Origin: Cohnella rhizoplanae
GTDB taxonomy: Bacteria > Bacillota > Bacilli > Paenibacillales > Paenibacillaceae
Direction: 5' to 3'
Assembly (NCBI RefSeq): GCF_948329515.1
Contig: NZ_CAOJCN010000009.1
Coordinates: 182,383-246,382 of the forward strand
DNA length: 64,000 nucleotides
The position numbers were made by a program, and so were the translations under genes. Shown in pieces: positions 53,015-61,857 of this stretch (positions are counted from its first letter, which is position 1; the number at the start of each line of letters is the position of its first letter). The notes under the pieces are model-generated. The model made no database searches. It saw nothing but the letters and a program-made list of their open reading frames with translations, and was not told the DNA's origin.

Positions 53015-53916
53015 AGACTGGTCTCCCCCACTTTGCGGCTGGTGACATTCGTAAGATAGACGAGCAGGAAGGTGACGACGCCCAGGGACAAATTAATCGC
53101 CGTCGCATAGCTCATGCTGCCCCCGAGAATGCCGATCCGGTAGACGTAGGTCGAGAGGATGTCCGCGGTGTCCATATTGCCCGCGTTGCCGATCAAAAAC
53201 GCCTTGTCGAACGGAATATTGATAATGCCGCTGATGCTCATGATGAACATGATGACGATGGCCGGGACGATACCGGGGAGCGTCACGTGGAGCGTCTGCT
53301 TCCAACGGTTCGCGCCATCCATCCTCGCCGCCTCGTACAGCTGGGGATCGATGGCCGCCAGCGCCGCGAGGAAGATGATCGTGCCGTAGCCGGTCGACTG
53401 CCAGATGTCCGACGCGATATAGATCGTCCGGAACCATTCGGGCCGCTGCAGGAAGTTGATCGGCTCGTAGCCGAGAGACTGAATGGCTTTGTTGATCCAC
53501 CCGGTGCTCGGAGACAGCAGCATGATCATGATGCTGGACAAGACGACGCTGGAAAGGAAGAACGGTAGATAACTGACGGACTGCACGAACCGCCTGAACT
53601 TCTTCCAACGCATCTCGTAGAACAAAATCGCCAGCACGATCGGCGCCGGGAAGCCGAAAATAAACTTATATAAACCCAACAAGAGCGTATTGCGGACAAT
53701 CAGCCAGGCGTCGGGGTTGCTGAAAAACATCCGGTAATGCTTGAGCCCGACCCATGGGCTATGCCATATGCCCTTGAACAGGTTGTAGTCCATGAAAGAG
53801 ACTACGATCCCGAACATCGGGATGTAGTGGAACAAAAGATAGTAAAGCAGCGCGGGTAACAAAAGCAGCAAATAGACTTTATTTCGCTTGATGCGGTAAA
53901 AAACCGATTGCTTCAT
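53008..53916 (-). CDS. ABC transporter permease, LplB type
   Basis: This 302-residue CUT1 permease partners the next gene. The first helix is LYLLLLLPALLYYLLFHYIP and the coupling loop is LYEAARMDGANRWKQTLH. Six helices are predicted. It starts 76 bp after the binding-protein gene, with a strong hairpin in the gap. It is clearly paralogous, but not close, to the permease at 31836-32753, so the two importers probably differ in substrate. Confidence 0.93.
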   Translation of the reverse strand: MKQSVFYRIKRNKVYLLLLLPALLYYLLFHYIPMFGIVVSFMDYNLFKGIWHSPWVGLKHYRMFFSNPDAWLIVRNTLLLGLYKFIFGFPAPIVLAILFYEMRWKKFRRFVQSVSYLPFFLSSVVLSSIMIMLLSPSTGWINKAIQSLGYEPINFLQRPEWFRTIYIASDIWQSTGYGTIIFLAALAAIDPQLYEAARMDGANRWKQTLHVTLPGIVPAIVIMFIMSISGIINIPFDKAFLIGNAGNMDTADILSTYVYRIGILGGSMSYATAINLSLGVVTFLLVYLTNVTSRKVGETSLW

Positions 53917-53940
53917 GACGCTACTCCTTTCCGGAAAAGC

Positions 53941-53975
53941 ACGGGGCCGTGCACTGCTGTCAACGCACGGCCCCG
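53941..53975 (-). terminator. Intra-operon attenuator hairpin
   Basis: The perfect 11-bp stem CGGGGCCGTGC / GCACGGCCCCG with a 12-nt loop is followed on the minus strand by TGCTTTTCC. It lies between the binding-protein stop and the permease start. It should let the binding protein be made in excess over the permeases, either as a weak terminator or as a 3'-end stabiliser. Confidence 0.65.
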
Positions 53976-53992
53976 CGGCTTGCTATCGTTGC

Positions 53993-55555
53993 TTACTTCG
54001 TATTGGCGAGCTGACGATCGAGCGCCGTCTGATACGTCGTGCGGACCTTCTCGAGATCATGCTTGCCGAGCTCCTTGAGGAAGGCGTCCCACTCGCTCAT
54101 CGGACGGTCGCCGTTGATGAACTTCGTGACTTCGCCCGTCCAGAACTTCCACAGCTGGTCATTCGACGTCGAGAGCGCGGCCGCTTCGTCGGCGGTCAGG
54201 TTCGGACGGCTGTAGGCGACGGGGAACCGGTACTTCGGCGCCTCGACGTAAGCGTATTGCTCTTCCGGCTTGACCAGCGAGAGCCAGGCGTTGAAGTCGA
54301 ACCAGCCGTAGGTCGCGGCGGTCTGGATGCCGGAGAGTACGCGCAGGTCGTTCGCTTCTTTGTAGTTGTCGTTGAACTTGCGCTTGCCGTCAACGACCGT
54401 GTACGTCTCGCCTTCCTTGCCCCAGCTTTGGATGTCCTTGCCCTTCTCGGAGAAGATGTAGTCCAGATAGCGGAAGGCCGCGTCCTTGTTCTTGGACGTG
54501 GAGGCGACGGCCAGTCCGTAGCCCTCTTGGCCGCCCTTCGGCAGGTAAGGCTTGTCGCCGGCGCCGATCGGAGGCGCCATGAACTGCAGGTGGCCATCGG
54601 TCAGCTGGCTGTTCATGATCTCGATCTGACCGATGAACTGTACGGTGACGAATGCCTTGTTGGTCGACATGAACTGCGTCCAAGCTTTGTAATCCATCGT
54701 CAGCCAGTCCGGCGGGATGAGCTTTTCCTTGACGAATTTGTTGAGCCATTCGACCATCGTCTTGGCGTTCGGGTCTTCGAGACCGAACTTCATCTTGGTC
54801 GGATCGGCCGGATCCTGATAGAACTCCGGATAGACATCGAAGGACGGACCGAACGTATCGAGCGTGCTCAGGCCGTGGCGGAACAGGAACGGATAGCTGT
54901 CCGGATAGATTTCCTTGAGCTTCTTGGATACCGTGTACAGCTCATCCCAGGTCTTCGGCGGCTGCAGGTTGTTCTTCTGGAAAATGTCGTCGCGGTAGAA
55001 CCAGACCATCTGGCTGCCTTCGCCCGCTCCGTCGTTGAAGATGCTGTAGATCTCGCCGTTCGGCGACACCGCGCGGGACAGAACGTCCGGGTGGCTGTCG
55101 AGGAATGCCTTGACGTTAGGCATCTGGTCCATATGCTTGGACAGATCCTCGAAGGCGCCTTGGGAACCGAACTTCGCCACATCGTTCGGGAAGACGGACA
55201 GGACGTCCGGCATGTCCCCGGAGGAGACGGCCAGCGCGAGCGATTCCGGACCGGTCGCGAGCACCTGCTCGACGTCGATGTTGGTCTCTTCCTTAACCCA
55301 CTTCCATACGCCCCAATCCGCCTTGGGCGGCCACGCCGTGTTGTTTTCCGTAAAGATCCGGATCTTGGCCGGTTCCGGCAGCGCGGCGGACGCGCTCGCC
55401 GATCCGCTTGCCGTCGCACTGGCAGTGGAGCTTGCTCCCGCAGAGCTCGCGGAGCTCGCGGCTGGTTCATTGTTATTGTTGCCGCAAGCGCTTGCGGTCA
55501 GCGCGACTGCGATGGCCGCAGCCGCCCATTTCCAATTAGAATTTAACGCTTTCAT
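53993..55555 (-). CDS. Oligosaccharide-binding lipoprotein of the second locus
   Basis: This 520-residue extracytoplasmic binding protein has a signal peptide with lipobox ASAC, a Ser/Ala linker (about residues 30-60) and a family-1 solute-binding domain starting KIRIFTENNTAWPPKADWGV. The ATG at 55555 has AAGGAAGG upstream and starts the signal peptide; the in-frame extension to 55768 lacks both. It is the first gene of the operon binding protein / permease / permease / Gfo-Idh / giant lyase / giant lyase / DUF4091. It is only distantly related to the binding proteins at 29203 and 32995. Confidence 0.92.
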   Translation of the reverse strand: MKALNSNWKWAAAAIAVALTASACGNNNNEPAASSASSAGASSTASATASGSASASAALPEPAKIRIFTENNTAWPPKADWGVWKWVKEETNIDVEQVLATGPESLALAVSSGDMPDVLSVFPNDVAKFGSQGAFEDLSKHMDQMPNVKAFLDSHPDVLSRAVSPNGEIYSIFNDGAGEGSQMVWFYRDDIFQKNNLQPPKTWDELYTVSKKLKEIYPDSYPFLFRHGLSTLDTFGPSFDVYPEFYQDPADPTKMKFGLEDPNAKTMVEWLNKFVKEKLIPPDWLTMDYKAWTQFMSTNKAFVTVQFIGQIEIMNSQLTDGHLQFMAPPIGAGDKPYLPKGGQEGYGLAVASTSKNKDAAFRYLDYIFSEKGKDIQSWGKEGETYTVVDGKRKFNDNYKEANDLRVLSGIQTAATYGWFDFNAWLSLVKPEEQYAYVEAPKYRFPVAYSRPNLTADEAAALSTSNDQLWKFWTGEVTKFINGDRPMSEWDAFLKELGKHDLEKVRTTYQTALDRQLANTK

Positions 55556-55837
55556 TTCGACACCCTTCCTTTTTCGAATGTAGTCAGCAGGCTGCCTTGC
55601 GCGTTTCGTCTCTTGCCTTCGAACCGCCGCGGCGACGCCCCGGCCGTCCTTCGGCTTGCTCCCATCGTAGGCCGCCAAGGCCCGCCCGGTAAATAATCGG
55701 TTGTCTTTAAAAATTGTACTTTTTTCGAGGCGTATTAAAAAAGTATTAGCTTTTCGTAAAACAGGCAAAGAATCGAGCGATAATCGGGCAAAAAGGCGGC
55801 AGGCGCGGGGCTTGTCCCCGCGTCCTGCCGCCCGCTC
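55556..55837 (-). promoter_or_regulatory. Promoter region of the second locus with a half operator
   Basis: This is a 282-bp gap. The minus-strand sequence GAAAAAAGTACAATTT (plus 55711-55726) matches the left arm and centre of operator copy 3 at 14 of 16 positions, but the opposite arm is absent. This suggests a related but not identical site, plausibly for the paralogous membrane AraC regulator encoded just upstream. I could not assign -35/-10 boxes with confidence. Confidence 0.4.
55790..55831 (-). terminator. Intrinsic terminator after the second AraC regulator
   Basis: The stem GCGGCAGG...CCTGCCGC encloses GCGGGG/CCCCGC with a short loop, followed on the minus strand by TTTTTGCCC. It is seven bases past the regulator stop. 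Confidence 0.88.
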
Positions 55838-58048
55838 TTACTCTTCGGAAGCCACTTGCATGCTCTTGCGGTACTCGCTAGGTTTGAGTCCCGTGTACTT
55901 CTTGAACATCCGGTTGAAGGAAGCGATGTTGCGGTAGCCGACCGCCTCTGCCACTTCCTGGATCTTCGACCGTCCGTTTACCAGCAAGCTCATCGCCCGC
56001 TCGATCCTCGTCTCGTTTACGTATTCGACGAAGTTCTTGCCGGTCTTGTCCTTGAAGTAGGTCGACAGGTAGCCGCTGCTCAGATTCAGCTTGGCGGCGA
56101 GCGCGTCCAGATAGATCTCTTCCGACAGATGCTCATTGACGTAGTTCATGACGAACGTAGCGATCGTATCCTTGCGGTCCTTTTTCTCCTCGATGGCCTC
56201 CGCCGTCCGCCTCGCCCATTCGCGCAGCAGACGCTCCAGCGCTTCGACCGTGACGCAGCCGGCGATGCGCTGCTCCGCGTTCTCCAGGATGGCTTCGGCA
56301 GCCGGCGCTCCGAGCTGATCGGAGGCCGCGCCCCGGATTCTCTCCGTAACGTACTCCGCGAAGCGGAGCCAGGCAGCCGCCGACAGCTCCTGGCCGCGCT
56401 GTCTCTCGAAGAAGCGATCCATCAGCCGCTCTAGGACCTCGGCATTGCCTTCCCTGAGGTTGGCCCTGAACTCCGCCTCTTCCTCCTGCGCGAAGGCGAT
56501 GACCGTCTGCCGGCGCGGGGAGGAGGCGATGATCTGCGTCTCGTCGATCAGTCCGCGCTCGTCGATCCGGTCCCGCACCTCCCTGTAGGCCACGCTGATC
56601 TGATCCGAGCGATCGTAGATCGAAGTGACGGCGATCGTGATGGTGCCGCTGTCCCGGTCCTGATCGAACACCGCCTTCATCTCCCGGAGCAGCTTGTGCA
56701 GCGTCTCCTGCCCGTCGATGAAGACCAGGCTCAGAATCTGGTTGTACTCGACCTGGTTCGTCAGCGCGTCCGGGAACTCGCGGTTCAGCTTGTCCTCGAT
56801 AAATACCTTCATATAGTAAAGCCAGCTGCTAAAGGTCCCGCCGTCCCAGCTCGCGTTCTTCTTCTCGACGACCTGGAACAGGACGAACACGAACGGCTTG
56901 TCCGAGAATTCAAGCTTCGCGGCGTCTCGGTCGCTTCCCCGGATATCCTTCAGCAGATGGATGAACGCCCATTGCTTCATCAGCTTGTTCTTGTCCTGCA
57001 GTTGGTTGCTGATCAGGTCGAATTCCTTGATGCTCGAACGGTACGGCGCCGGCTCGCTCGTACCCCGGATCGAATCGACCAGCTGCTTGAACGGATTGTT
57101 GATACGGGCGGCCATGAGCAGCGCGATGATGACGCTGAACAGCACGACCGCGACCACCAGCACGACGAGCGTGAGATTGAGACGCGTCTGCGAGACGATC
57201 TCCGCGACGGGCAGACGGTGCATGTAGGTCATGCCGCTGGCGCCCTTCTTATAAAAGTGATAGCGGTTGTCCACCACGAATGCTTCTCCGTCGCGCTCGT
57301 TCAGCGAACTTAACGAAGGGAAATCGCCGGTCGCGGTGCGTTCGAAAATTATATCGCCTTCGCGGTCGTAGATGACGAAGTCGTCGTTCAGCGATTGATG
57401 GAACGCTTCGTACATCCTTCTCGCGTCGAGGAACACCGCCATATAGAAGTCTCTATTGTCCGAGCGCTTGAAAATGATCGGAATGAAATCGCCGACGACC
57501 TCCTCCCGCGCGGTGAATACGTGCGAGTAGAAGCGGTCGGCGGGAAAGGTCCGGTTCGTATACGTCTCTTCGAACTGGCCGTCCCAGAACGATTTTGGAT
57601 ATTTCTCGCCGGCCATGAACACGGAGAACAAATTATCGGGCGTCGTGCTCGTCGACTTGTCGATTACGAAGTTGTGAGACTTGGAATAGAACACGATATC
57701 GGCGATATACAGGTTCGAGTTGGACACTTGGGACAGAATGTCGCCCACGATCGGTCCGAAATCCGAGTAACTCGGCTCCCGCTGGAGCTTCTGAACGCGG
57801 TCGCTGAACATAAAAAGATACATCTGCTTGCGAATAATGTCGAAATGCTTTTCGTAATTCTCCATCGTGGTGTCCAGCATCAGCGTGTTGTACTTCACGA
57901 TCTCTTGGCGGACGTTGTTCTTGGAGACGGACAGCGCGTACGCGGTCAGGGACACGAGGAGTATAATAATGCACAAGAAGCCTGCCATCAGGCGAAGGAA
58001 GAGCGTGGTCGAGAAATTGCGAAAATAACGCAGCGGCTGGAGCTTCAT
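55838..58048 (-). CDS. Membrane-spanning AraC-family regulator of the second locus
   Basis: The protein has 736 residues. Transmembrane helices at about 15-41 and 290-315 enclose an extracytoplasmic sensor, followed by a cytoplasmic linker and a C-terminal AraC domain (IYLDALAAKLNLSSGYLSTYF and VAEAVGYRNIASFNRMFKK). It has the same architecture as the regulator at 22421-24766 with low overall similarity. The ATG at 58048 has AGGA eight bases upstream; an ATG at 58057 lies too close to that site. It is followed by a strong terminator and then the binding-protein operon, which is its likely target. Confidence 0.9.
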   Translation of the reverse strand: MKLQPLRYFRNFSTTLFLRLMAGFLCIIILLVSLTAYALSVSKNNVRQEIVKYNTLMLDTTMENYEKHFDIIRKQMYLFMFSDRVQKLQREPSYSDFGPIVGDILSQVSNSNLYIADIVFYSKSHNFVIDKSTSTTPDNLFSVFMAGEKYPKSFWDGQFEETYTNRTFPADRFYSHVFTAREEVVGDFIPIIFKRSDNRDFYMAVFLDARRMYEAFHQSLNDDFVIYDREGDIIFERTATGDFPSLSSLNERDGEAFVVDNRYHFYKKGASGMTYMHRLPVAEIVSQTRLNLTLVVLVVAVVLFSVIIALLMAARINNPFKQLVDSIRGTSEPAPYRSSIKEFDLISNQLQDKNKLMKQWAFIHLLKDIRGSDRDAAKLEFSDKPFVFVLFQVVEKKNASWDGGTFSSWLYYMKVFIEDKLNREFPDALTNQVEYNQILSLVFIDGQETLHKLLREMKAVFDQDRDSGTITIAVTSIYDRSDQISVAYREVRDRIDERGLIDETQIIASSPRRQTVIAFAQEEEAEFRANLREGNAEVLERLMDRFFERQRGQELSAAAWLRFAEYVTERIRGAASDQLGAPAAEAILENAEQRIAGCVTVEALERLLREWARRTAEAIEEKKDRKDTIATFVMNYVNEHLSEEIYLDALAAKLNLSSGYLSTYFKDKTGKNFVEYVNETRIERAMSLLVNGRSKIQEVAEAVGYRNIASFNRMFKKYTGLKPSEYRKSMQVASEE

Positions 58049-58487
58049 GATGATCATCCTGTCTGTGTGGTCGGGCCTCCGGGCGTCTCGAAAGCGCTGC
58101 CGCGGGATGCCGGGGATTGTGAGCCATCGTTCCGGATTAAGCTGCGAAGCGTCAACTGGGGCGCTTGCTGATGCAAACGACCTATGTCCATCATAATAGC
58201 CGGAGCATAGAGAGACAAATCTTTTTTGCGTCTTTAAATTTTTTTGTCATGAAAACGCAACAAAAAAGCCGCCTCCCCGCACCTTCGGCGCAAGCGACGC
58301 CTTCCTCCCGTCAAACGACAAAAAAACGATTGCGGCATGGCCGCTCTCGCCGGGTTTCGATACGTAGAAATAAAGAAGCCGACTGAATAGTAGAAACAGG
58401 AGGGAAGGCATTCCCTGCGCTTGGGAGTTCCCGCTTGACGAAACGTACGGGGGAACTCCGCGGCGCTAAGCTCGGCTGCGCGGGGCG
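58049..58487. other. Intergenic region with regulator promoter and hairpins
   Basis: On the minus strand TTGTCT (58213-58218) and TATGAT (58190-58195) form a good -35/-10 pair with 17-bp spacing for the AraC regulator gene, giving a leader of about 125 nt. Further on, a stem GGAGTTCCC / GGGAACTCC (58424-58459) and a small one GGGAA/TTCCC (58402-58415) lie past the stop of the small gene at 58488, but neither has a T-tract. I see no gene here. Confidence 0.5.
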
Positions 58488-58799
58488 TTAGGCTTTTTTG
58501 CCGGTGTACTCGGCGTTCGCCGTATCGAGCATCGTCTTCCAATCGGCGAAGTTCGTCTCTCGGGCTACGTGCCGTTCCCAGAGCTCTTCATGGATGTTCT
58601 TAATATCCTCATGGGAATAGACCTGGAAGTTGCCCTTCTCGAGAAACGCGAGGAACGAACTGAAATTCGTATGCTTGCTCATAAACGCTTCGTTGAATAA
58701 TTTATCCAACGAGATGTGGTTCGGGTCTTCCTGGAACGTACGCTGACCTTGCAAATCCTTCAACAACTCATCCATGGACATCGGCTTCTGCTTTTTCAA
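58488..58799 (-). CDS. Small protein of unknown function
   Basis: I do not recognise this 103-residue protein. It is hydrophilic, with no signal peptide or membrane helix, and is mixed charged and helical (MDELLKDLQGQRTF, NEAFMSKHTNFSSFLAF, ENIHEEL-like stretch near residue 70). The codon pattern is that of a real gene, and the TTG start has GGAG seven bases upstream (AGGAGTGGTCGT-TTG). It stands alone between the second polysaccharide locus and the dioxygenase/AraC pair. No function can be proposed. Confidence 0.68.
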   Translation of the reverse strand: MKKQKPMSMDELLKDLQGQRTFQEDPNHISLDKLFNEAFMSKHTNFSSFLAFLEKGNFQVYSHEDIKNIHEELWERHVARETNFADWKTMLDTANAEYTGKKA

Positions 58800-59011
58800 A
58801 CGACCACTCCTAATTTTCTTCGATATTACATTATTGCCGCAAACGCCCTAAAGTTTCAAGTAAGGGGTAACGAAAGAAATGGTCAATCCGGCGAACCTCA
58901 CGAACAATATTTACCCTGCAGGCCGGGAAATGACTATCGTTCTGGCCGTAAGAGCCGAATTTTCTTCGAAATGAGGGGCTGTACGTTTCGTTTGAACCCG
59001 ACGGAACGGGA

Positions 59012-59866
59012 TCAAGCCTCGCTGCGATGCGATCTGGGGGATTGGCCGAAGGCGGCCTTGAACGCGCGCTCGAAGTGAGGCAGCGTATTGAAGCCGGAGG
59101 CGAAGCAGATCTCGGTGACGGGCAGCCGGGATACCTTGAGCAGGGCGCTCGCGAATTGAAGCCGCAGTTGCTGGAGGAAGCGCTGGTAGGTCATGCCCGT
59201 CAGCTCCCTGAAGCGCCTGCTGAAGTAATTGGGGGACAAATGGGCCTGCGCGGCGGTTGCCTCGAGCGTGAGCGGCTCGCGGAAGTGAATCTGCATGTAG
59301 GCGATGGCCTGCCGGACGGCCTGGTCGCTGCCAGGGTCCTGCGGCGGCCTGTCGGCCGGTGCGGCCGGGACGCGCCTTATCAGCTCGATCAGGATCCGCT
59401 CGATCGTCCCTTGGACGATCAGGCTGGCGCCCGGGCGCTGCCCTTGGCGCAGTTCCGCGGCGATGCGCGCGAATTCGGCCTCGATGCGCGCGATCTCTTC
59501 GTCCGCGCATTGGACGACGAGGCTCTCCCTCCGGGGGACGAACAGCAGCGCCCGCAATTCCTCGCGCAGCGCCTCGTCGGAGAAGATCAGATTGTAATGA
59601 ACGCATACGGCGTCCGCGGGAACGCGCAGCGCATGGAAGTCCGCCGGCGTCAGCAGGAACAGCGTGCCGCGGCGCAGCGGCGACGACCGCCCGTTCAGCA
59701 CGTGCTCGCCCTCGCCCGAGACGACGAAGCCCAGCTCGAAAAACTCGTGCCAGTGCACGTCGACGTCGCCCGTCAGCTCGTGCACGTACAGGCGAAAGGG
59801 AAGCGCCCGGTGCATGTATTCGCGATTCGTGAGTCGGTCCGGCTCGCGCAGTCGAATGCCTTTCAC
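59012..59866 (-). CDS. AraC-family regulator with cupin sensor domain
   Basis: This 284-residue soluble transcription factor has an N-terminal cupin-like ligand-binding domain (residues 20-100, DVHWHEFFELGFVVSGEGEH) and a C-terminal AraC DNA-binding domain (LTLEATAAQAHLSPNYFSRRF and VTEICFASGFNTLPHFERAF). I chose the GTG at 59866 because GGGGG lies nine bases upstream; in-frame extension to 60292 would run through the dioxygenase gene. It lies 59 bp after that gene and should be co-transcribed with it. An inverted repeat in their promoter is the likely binding site. Confidence 0.88.
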   Translation of the reverse strand: MKGIRLREPDRLTNREYMHRALPFRLYVHELTGDVDVHWHEFFELGFVVSGEGEHVLNGRSSPLRRGTLFLLTPADFHALRVPADAVCVHYNLIFSDEALREELRALLFVPRRESLVVQCADEEIARIEAEFARIAAELRQGQRPGASLIVQGTIERILIELIRRVPAAPADRPPQDPGSDQAVRQAIAYMQIHFREPLTLEATAAQAHLSPNYFSRRFRELTGMTYQRFLQQLRLQFASALLKVSRLPVTEICFASGFNTLPHFERAFKAAFGQSPRSHRSEA

Positions 59867-59925
59867 GCCGATTGTCCCCCTCTGCCCGCGAACGGACGGG
59901 CGTCTGCCTCGCCCTCGTCGCTGCC

Positions 59926-60666
59926 TTATACGTTGACGAACGGATTGCCTGCGATATCCCGGCCGCGGGCCAGCCAGATCTTGAAGCCCGGATTGCGCTC
60001 CGGATAGACGCGCGCCTCGGTCGAGAAGTACCGCATCGTGTAGCCGCACCGCCGGTGCGGGCTCGTATTGGGCTCGGCGCCGTGAATGATGCGCGAGTCG
60101 TGGAGCGAACACTCGCCGGGCTCGAGCTCGAAGTAGACGGCCTTGCGCTCGTCCGCTCCGCCTTTGATCTGCGTGGCGAACAGATTGCGGCCTGCATCCG
60201 CCTCCTCGTACTCGGAGAACCCGCCCCGGTGCGTGCCCGGAATGACCCGCATGCAGCCGTTCTCCCGGTTGCTCCGGTCCAGCGCGAGCCATACGGTCAC
60301 GATCTTGTCGAAGGCGCTAAGGCGTCCGTTCCAGTAGGCGGAGTCCTCATGCCAGGGCGTCGCCCGGCCGACGTAAGGGTCTTTGCAGATGAAGTGGCTC
60401 GACCAGAGGCCGATATGGGGACCGATAATCGGCTCGACCAGGTCCAGCACCTCGTCGCTCAGCAGAAACGAGAGCAAGCGCTCGTCGCGAAAATGCGGCG
60501 TGTCGAGCTCGTCGGACAGCTTCGCGCCCTTCTGGGCGAGCTGCTCCTCGAAGATCGCCGTCAGCTCTGCCATTCGGGACGCGCCGAACAACGGCTTTTT
60601 ATGCAAATAATAACCTTCGCTGCGGTAAAACTCCACCTCGGTCTCGGTCAATGCGGGCTGCGTCAT
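59926..60666 (-). CDS. Phytanoyl-CoA dioxygenase (PhyH) family Fe(II)/2-oxoglutarate enzyme
   Basis: This 246-residue cytoplasmic oxygenase has the facial triad H106-x-D108 (PWHEDSAYW) and distal H195 (SRIIHGAEPN). A 2-oxoglutarate-binding arginine is probably within RRCGYTMRYF. Strands and spacing fit the PhyH double-stranded beta-helix. Family members hydroxylate lipids, secondary metabolites or small acids; nothing in the neighbourhood identifies the substrate. It is first of a two-gene unit with the cupin-AraC regulator. Confidence 0.88.
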   Translation of the reverse strand: MTQPALTETEVEFYRSEGYYLHKKPLFGASRMAELTAIFEEQLAQKGAKLSDELDTPHFRDERLLSFLLSDEVLDLVEPIIGPHIGLWSSHFICKDPYVGRATPWHEDSAYWNGRLSAFDKIVTVWLALDRSNRENGCMRVIPGTHRGGFSEYEEADAGRNLFATQIKGGADERKAVYFELEPGECSLHDSRIIHGAEPNTSPHRRCGYTMRYFSTEARVYPERNPGFKIWLARGRDIAGNPFVNV

Positions 60667-60705
60667 CGTTAAATCTCCTCCTCGGTTCTGGTGGTTGCAG
60701 TACCG

Positions 60706-60763
60706 ATTATAGAGCGGCTCGTCACGCCCGTACTCGTCAAAATATAAGCAAAAGTATGCTTAT
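60706..60763 (-). promoter_or_regulatory. Promoter and inverted-repeat operator of the PhyH/AraC unit
   Basis: On the minus strand TATAAT (plus 60706-60711) is a perfect -10 with no good -35 at the proper distance. A perfect inverted repeat ATAAGCA-N6-TGCTTAT occupies 60744-60763, just upstream of the -35 position. That is where an AraC-type activator would sit. Confidence 0.55.
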
Positions 60764-60790
60764 CTTATCCTGCTTGTCGCGCAGGCAGCC

Positions 60791-61687
60791 CTAAGGCTTC
60801 AGCAGCTGCTCCGCCCACAGGCGCATCCTGGCCGCATAGGGCGAGAGCTCGTGCTCCGTCGCCAACTCGTTCAGCAGCGCCGTCACGAGGAAGCGCCTCG
60901 GCTCGCTCTTCTCCCCCTCTTCCCGGAGCAGCTCCAATATCTGCTCCAGCTCCCGCTTGCGCGCGTTGGGCACGCTCAGCTCGCGGATCGTGGAGGCCGC
61001 TTGCTCCAGCACGGCGCCGGCGCATCGCTCGATCGATTCCCGCAGCGTCTCCGGCTTCTCGGACTCGAACTCCATCATGAGGCCGGCCGGCAGCATCGGC
61101 TCCGTCTTCCGCGCGAGCAAGCCCGCCACCAGATCGTCCATCCGGTCGGCGATGTATGCCGCCAGCGCAGGCACCGATAGCGGCTTGGCGGAAGTCTTCA
61201 TCAAGTGGAGATACTCTTTCCCCATGGCGTTCAGGATCATGACCGCGTCCCAGATATGCGGCTCCAGCGCTTCGCCGTAGCGGCGCTGCAGCACCCCGCG
61301 ATTAAAGTTGAGCAGCCGGGCGCGCTTGCGGAAGAGCAGCGGGCCGAGCTTGTCGCCGGGGATCGCGGGCTTCTCCTTCAGCGAATTCGCCACGAACAAG
61401 CCGTGATTGAGGAAATAGTCGAGCTGATGGCGCATCTCCTCGACGAAGAGCTCGCGCGGGGACAGCTCGGTCCGCTCCCGGATCCGTTCGGAATCCTCCA
61501 TGATCCGCGCAAAGTGCACCTCCATGATCTCGATGTACAGGTCCTCCTTCGAAGGGAAAAACTTGTACAGCGAGCCTTTGGCAATGCTGCAGTCGTCCGC
61601 GATATCCTGAATGGACGTCGCTTCATAGCCCTTTTCCGCGAACATCCGCTCGGCCGACTCTACGATTTTATTCTTAAGGATGCTCAT
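60791..61687 (-). CDS. TetR-family transcriptional regulator
   Basis: This 298-residue regulator is longer than the usual 190-220. The N-terminal helix-turn-helix (residues 6-50, ERMFAEKGYEATSIQDIADD, GSLYKFFPSKEDLY) is typical. The enlarged C-terminal ligand domain is helical (LELLREEGEKSEPRRFLVTA near its end). The ATG at 61687 has GGGAGG four bases upstream; an ATG ten codons further up is less well placed. It is divergent from the DHA2 efflux gene, and local repression of that gene is the usual arrangement. Confidence 0.88.
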   Translation of the reverse strand: MSILKNKIVESAERMFAEKGYEATSIQDIADDCSIAKGSLYKFFPSKEDLYIEIMEVHFARIMEDSERIRERTELSPRELFVEEMRHQLDYFLNHGLFVANSLKEKPAIPGDKLGPLLFRKRARLLNFNRGVLQRRYGEALEPHIWDAVMILNAMGKEYLHLMKTSAKPLSVPALAAYIADRMDDLVAGLLARKTEPMLPAGLMMEFESEKPETLRESIERCAGAVLEQAASTIRELSVPNARKRELEQILELLREEGEKSEPRRFLVTALLNELATEHELSPYAARMRLWAEQLLKP

Positions 61688-61710
61688 GGGCCCTCCCGGA
61701 AAAATAAAGA

Positions 61711-61739
61711 TTGACAAAGATTATCCAAAGCGATACAAA
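61711..61739 (+). promoter_or_regulatory. Candidate promoter of the efflux gene
   Basis: TTGACA (61711-61716), a 17-bp spacer and TACAAA (61734-61739) form a good plus-strand promoter with a leader of about 110 nt. An inverted repeat ACGGAA-N8-TTCCGT lies at 61800-61819 in that leader. It is a possible TetR operator, weakly supported. Confidence 0.5.
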
Positions 61740-61857
61740 TAGGCCTGTAGCCTTTTGTGACTGTGCGGTTTTTGTTAAAACTGTATAGTCAGAACGTTAA
61801 CGGAAAATCAAGCTTCCGTCAAGGCTCACGCCCTTATCTGGAAAGGATTGAGTTCAC

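Noticed and set aside
58911..60197. A 428-codon minus-strand frame over the AraC and PhyH genes
   Set aside because: Arg/Ala-rich out-of-frame translation covering two well-supported genes.
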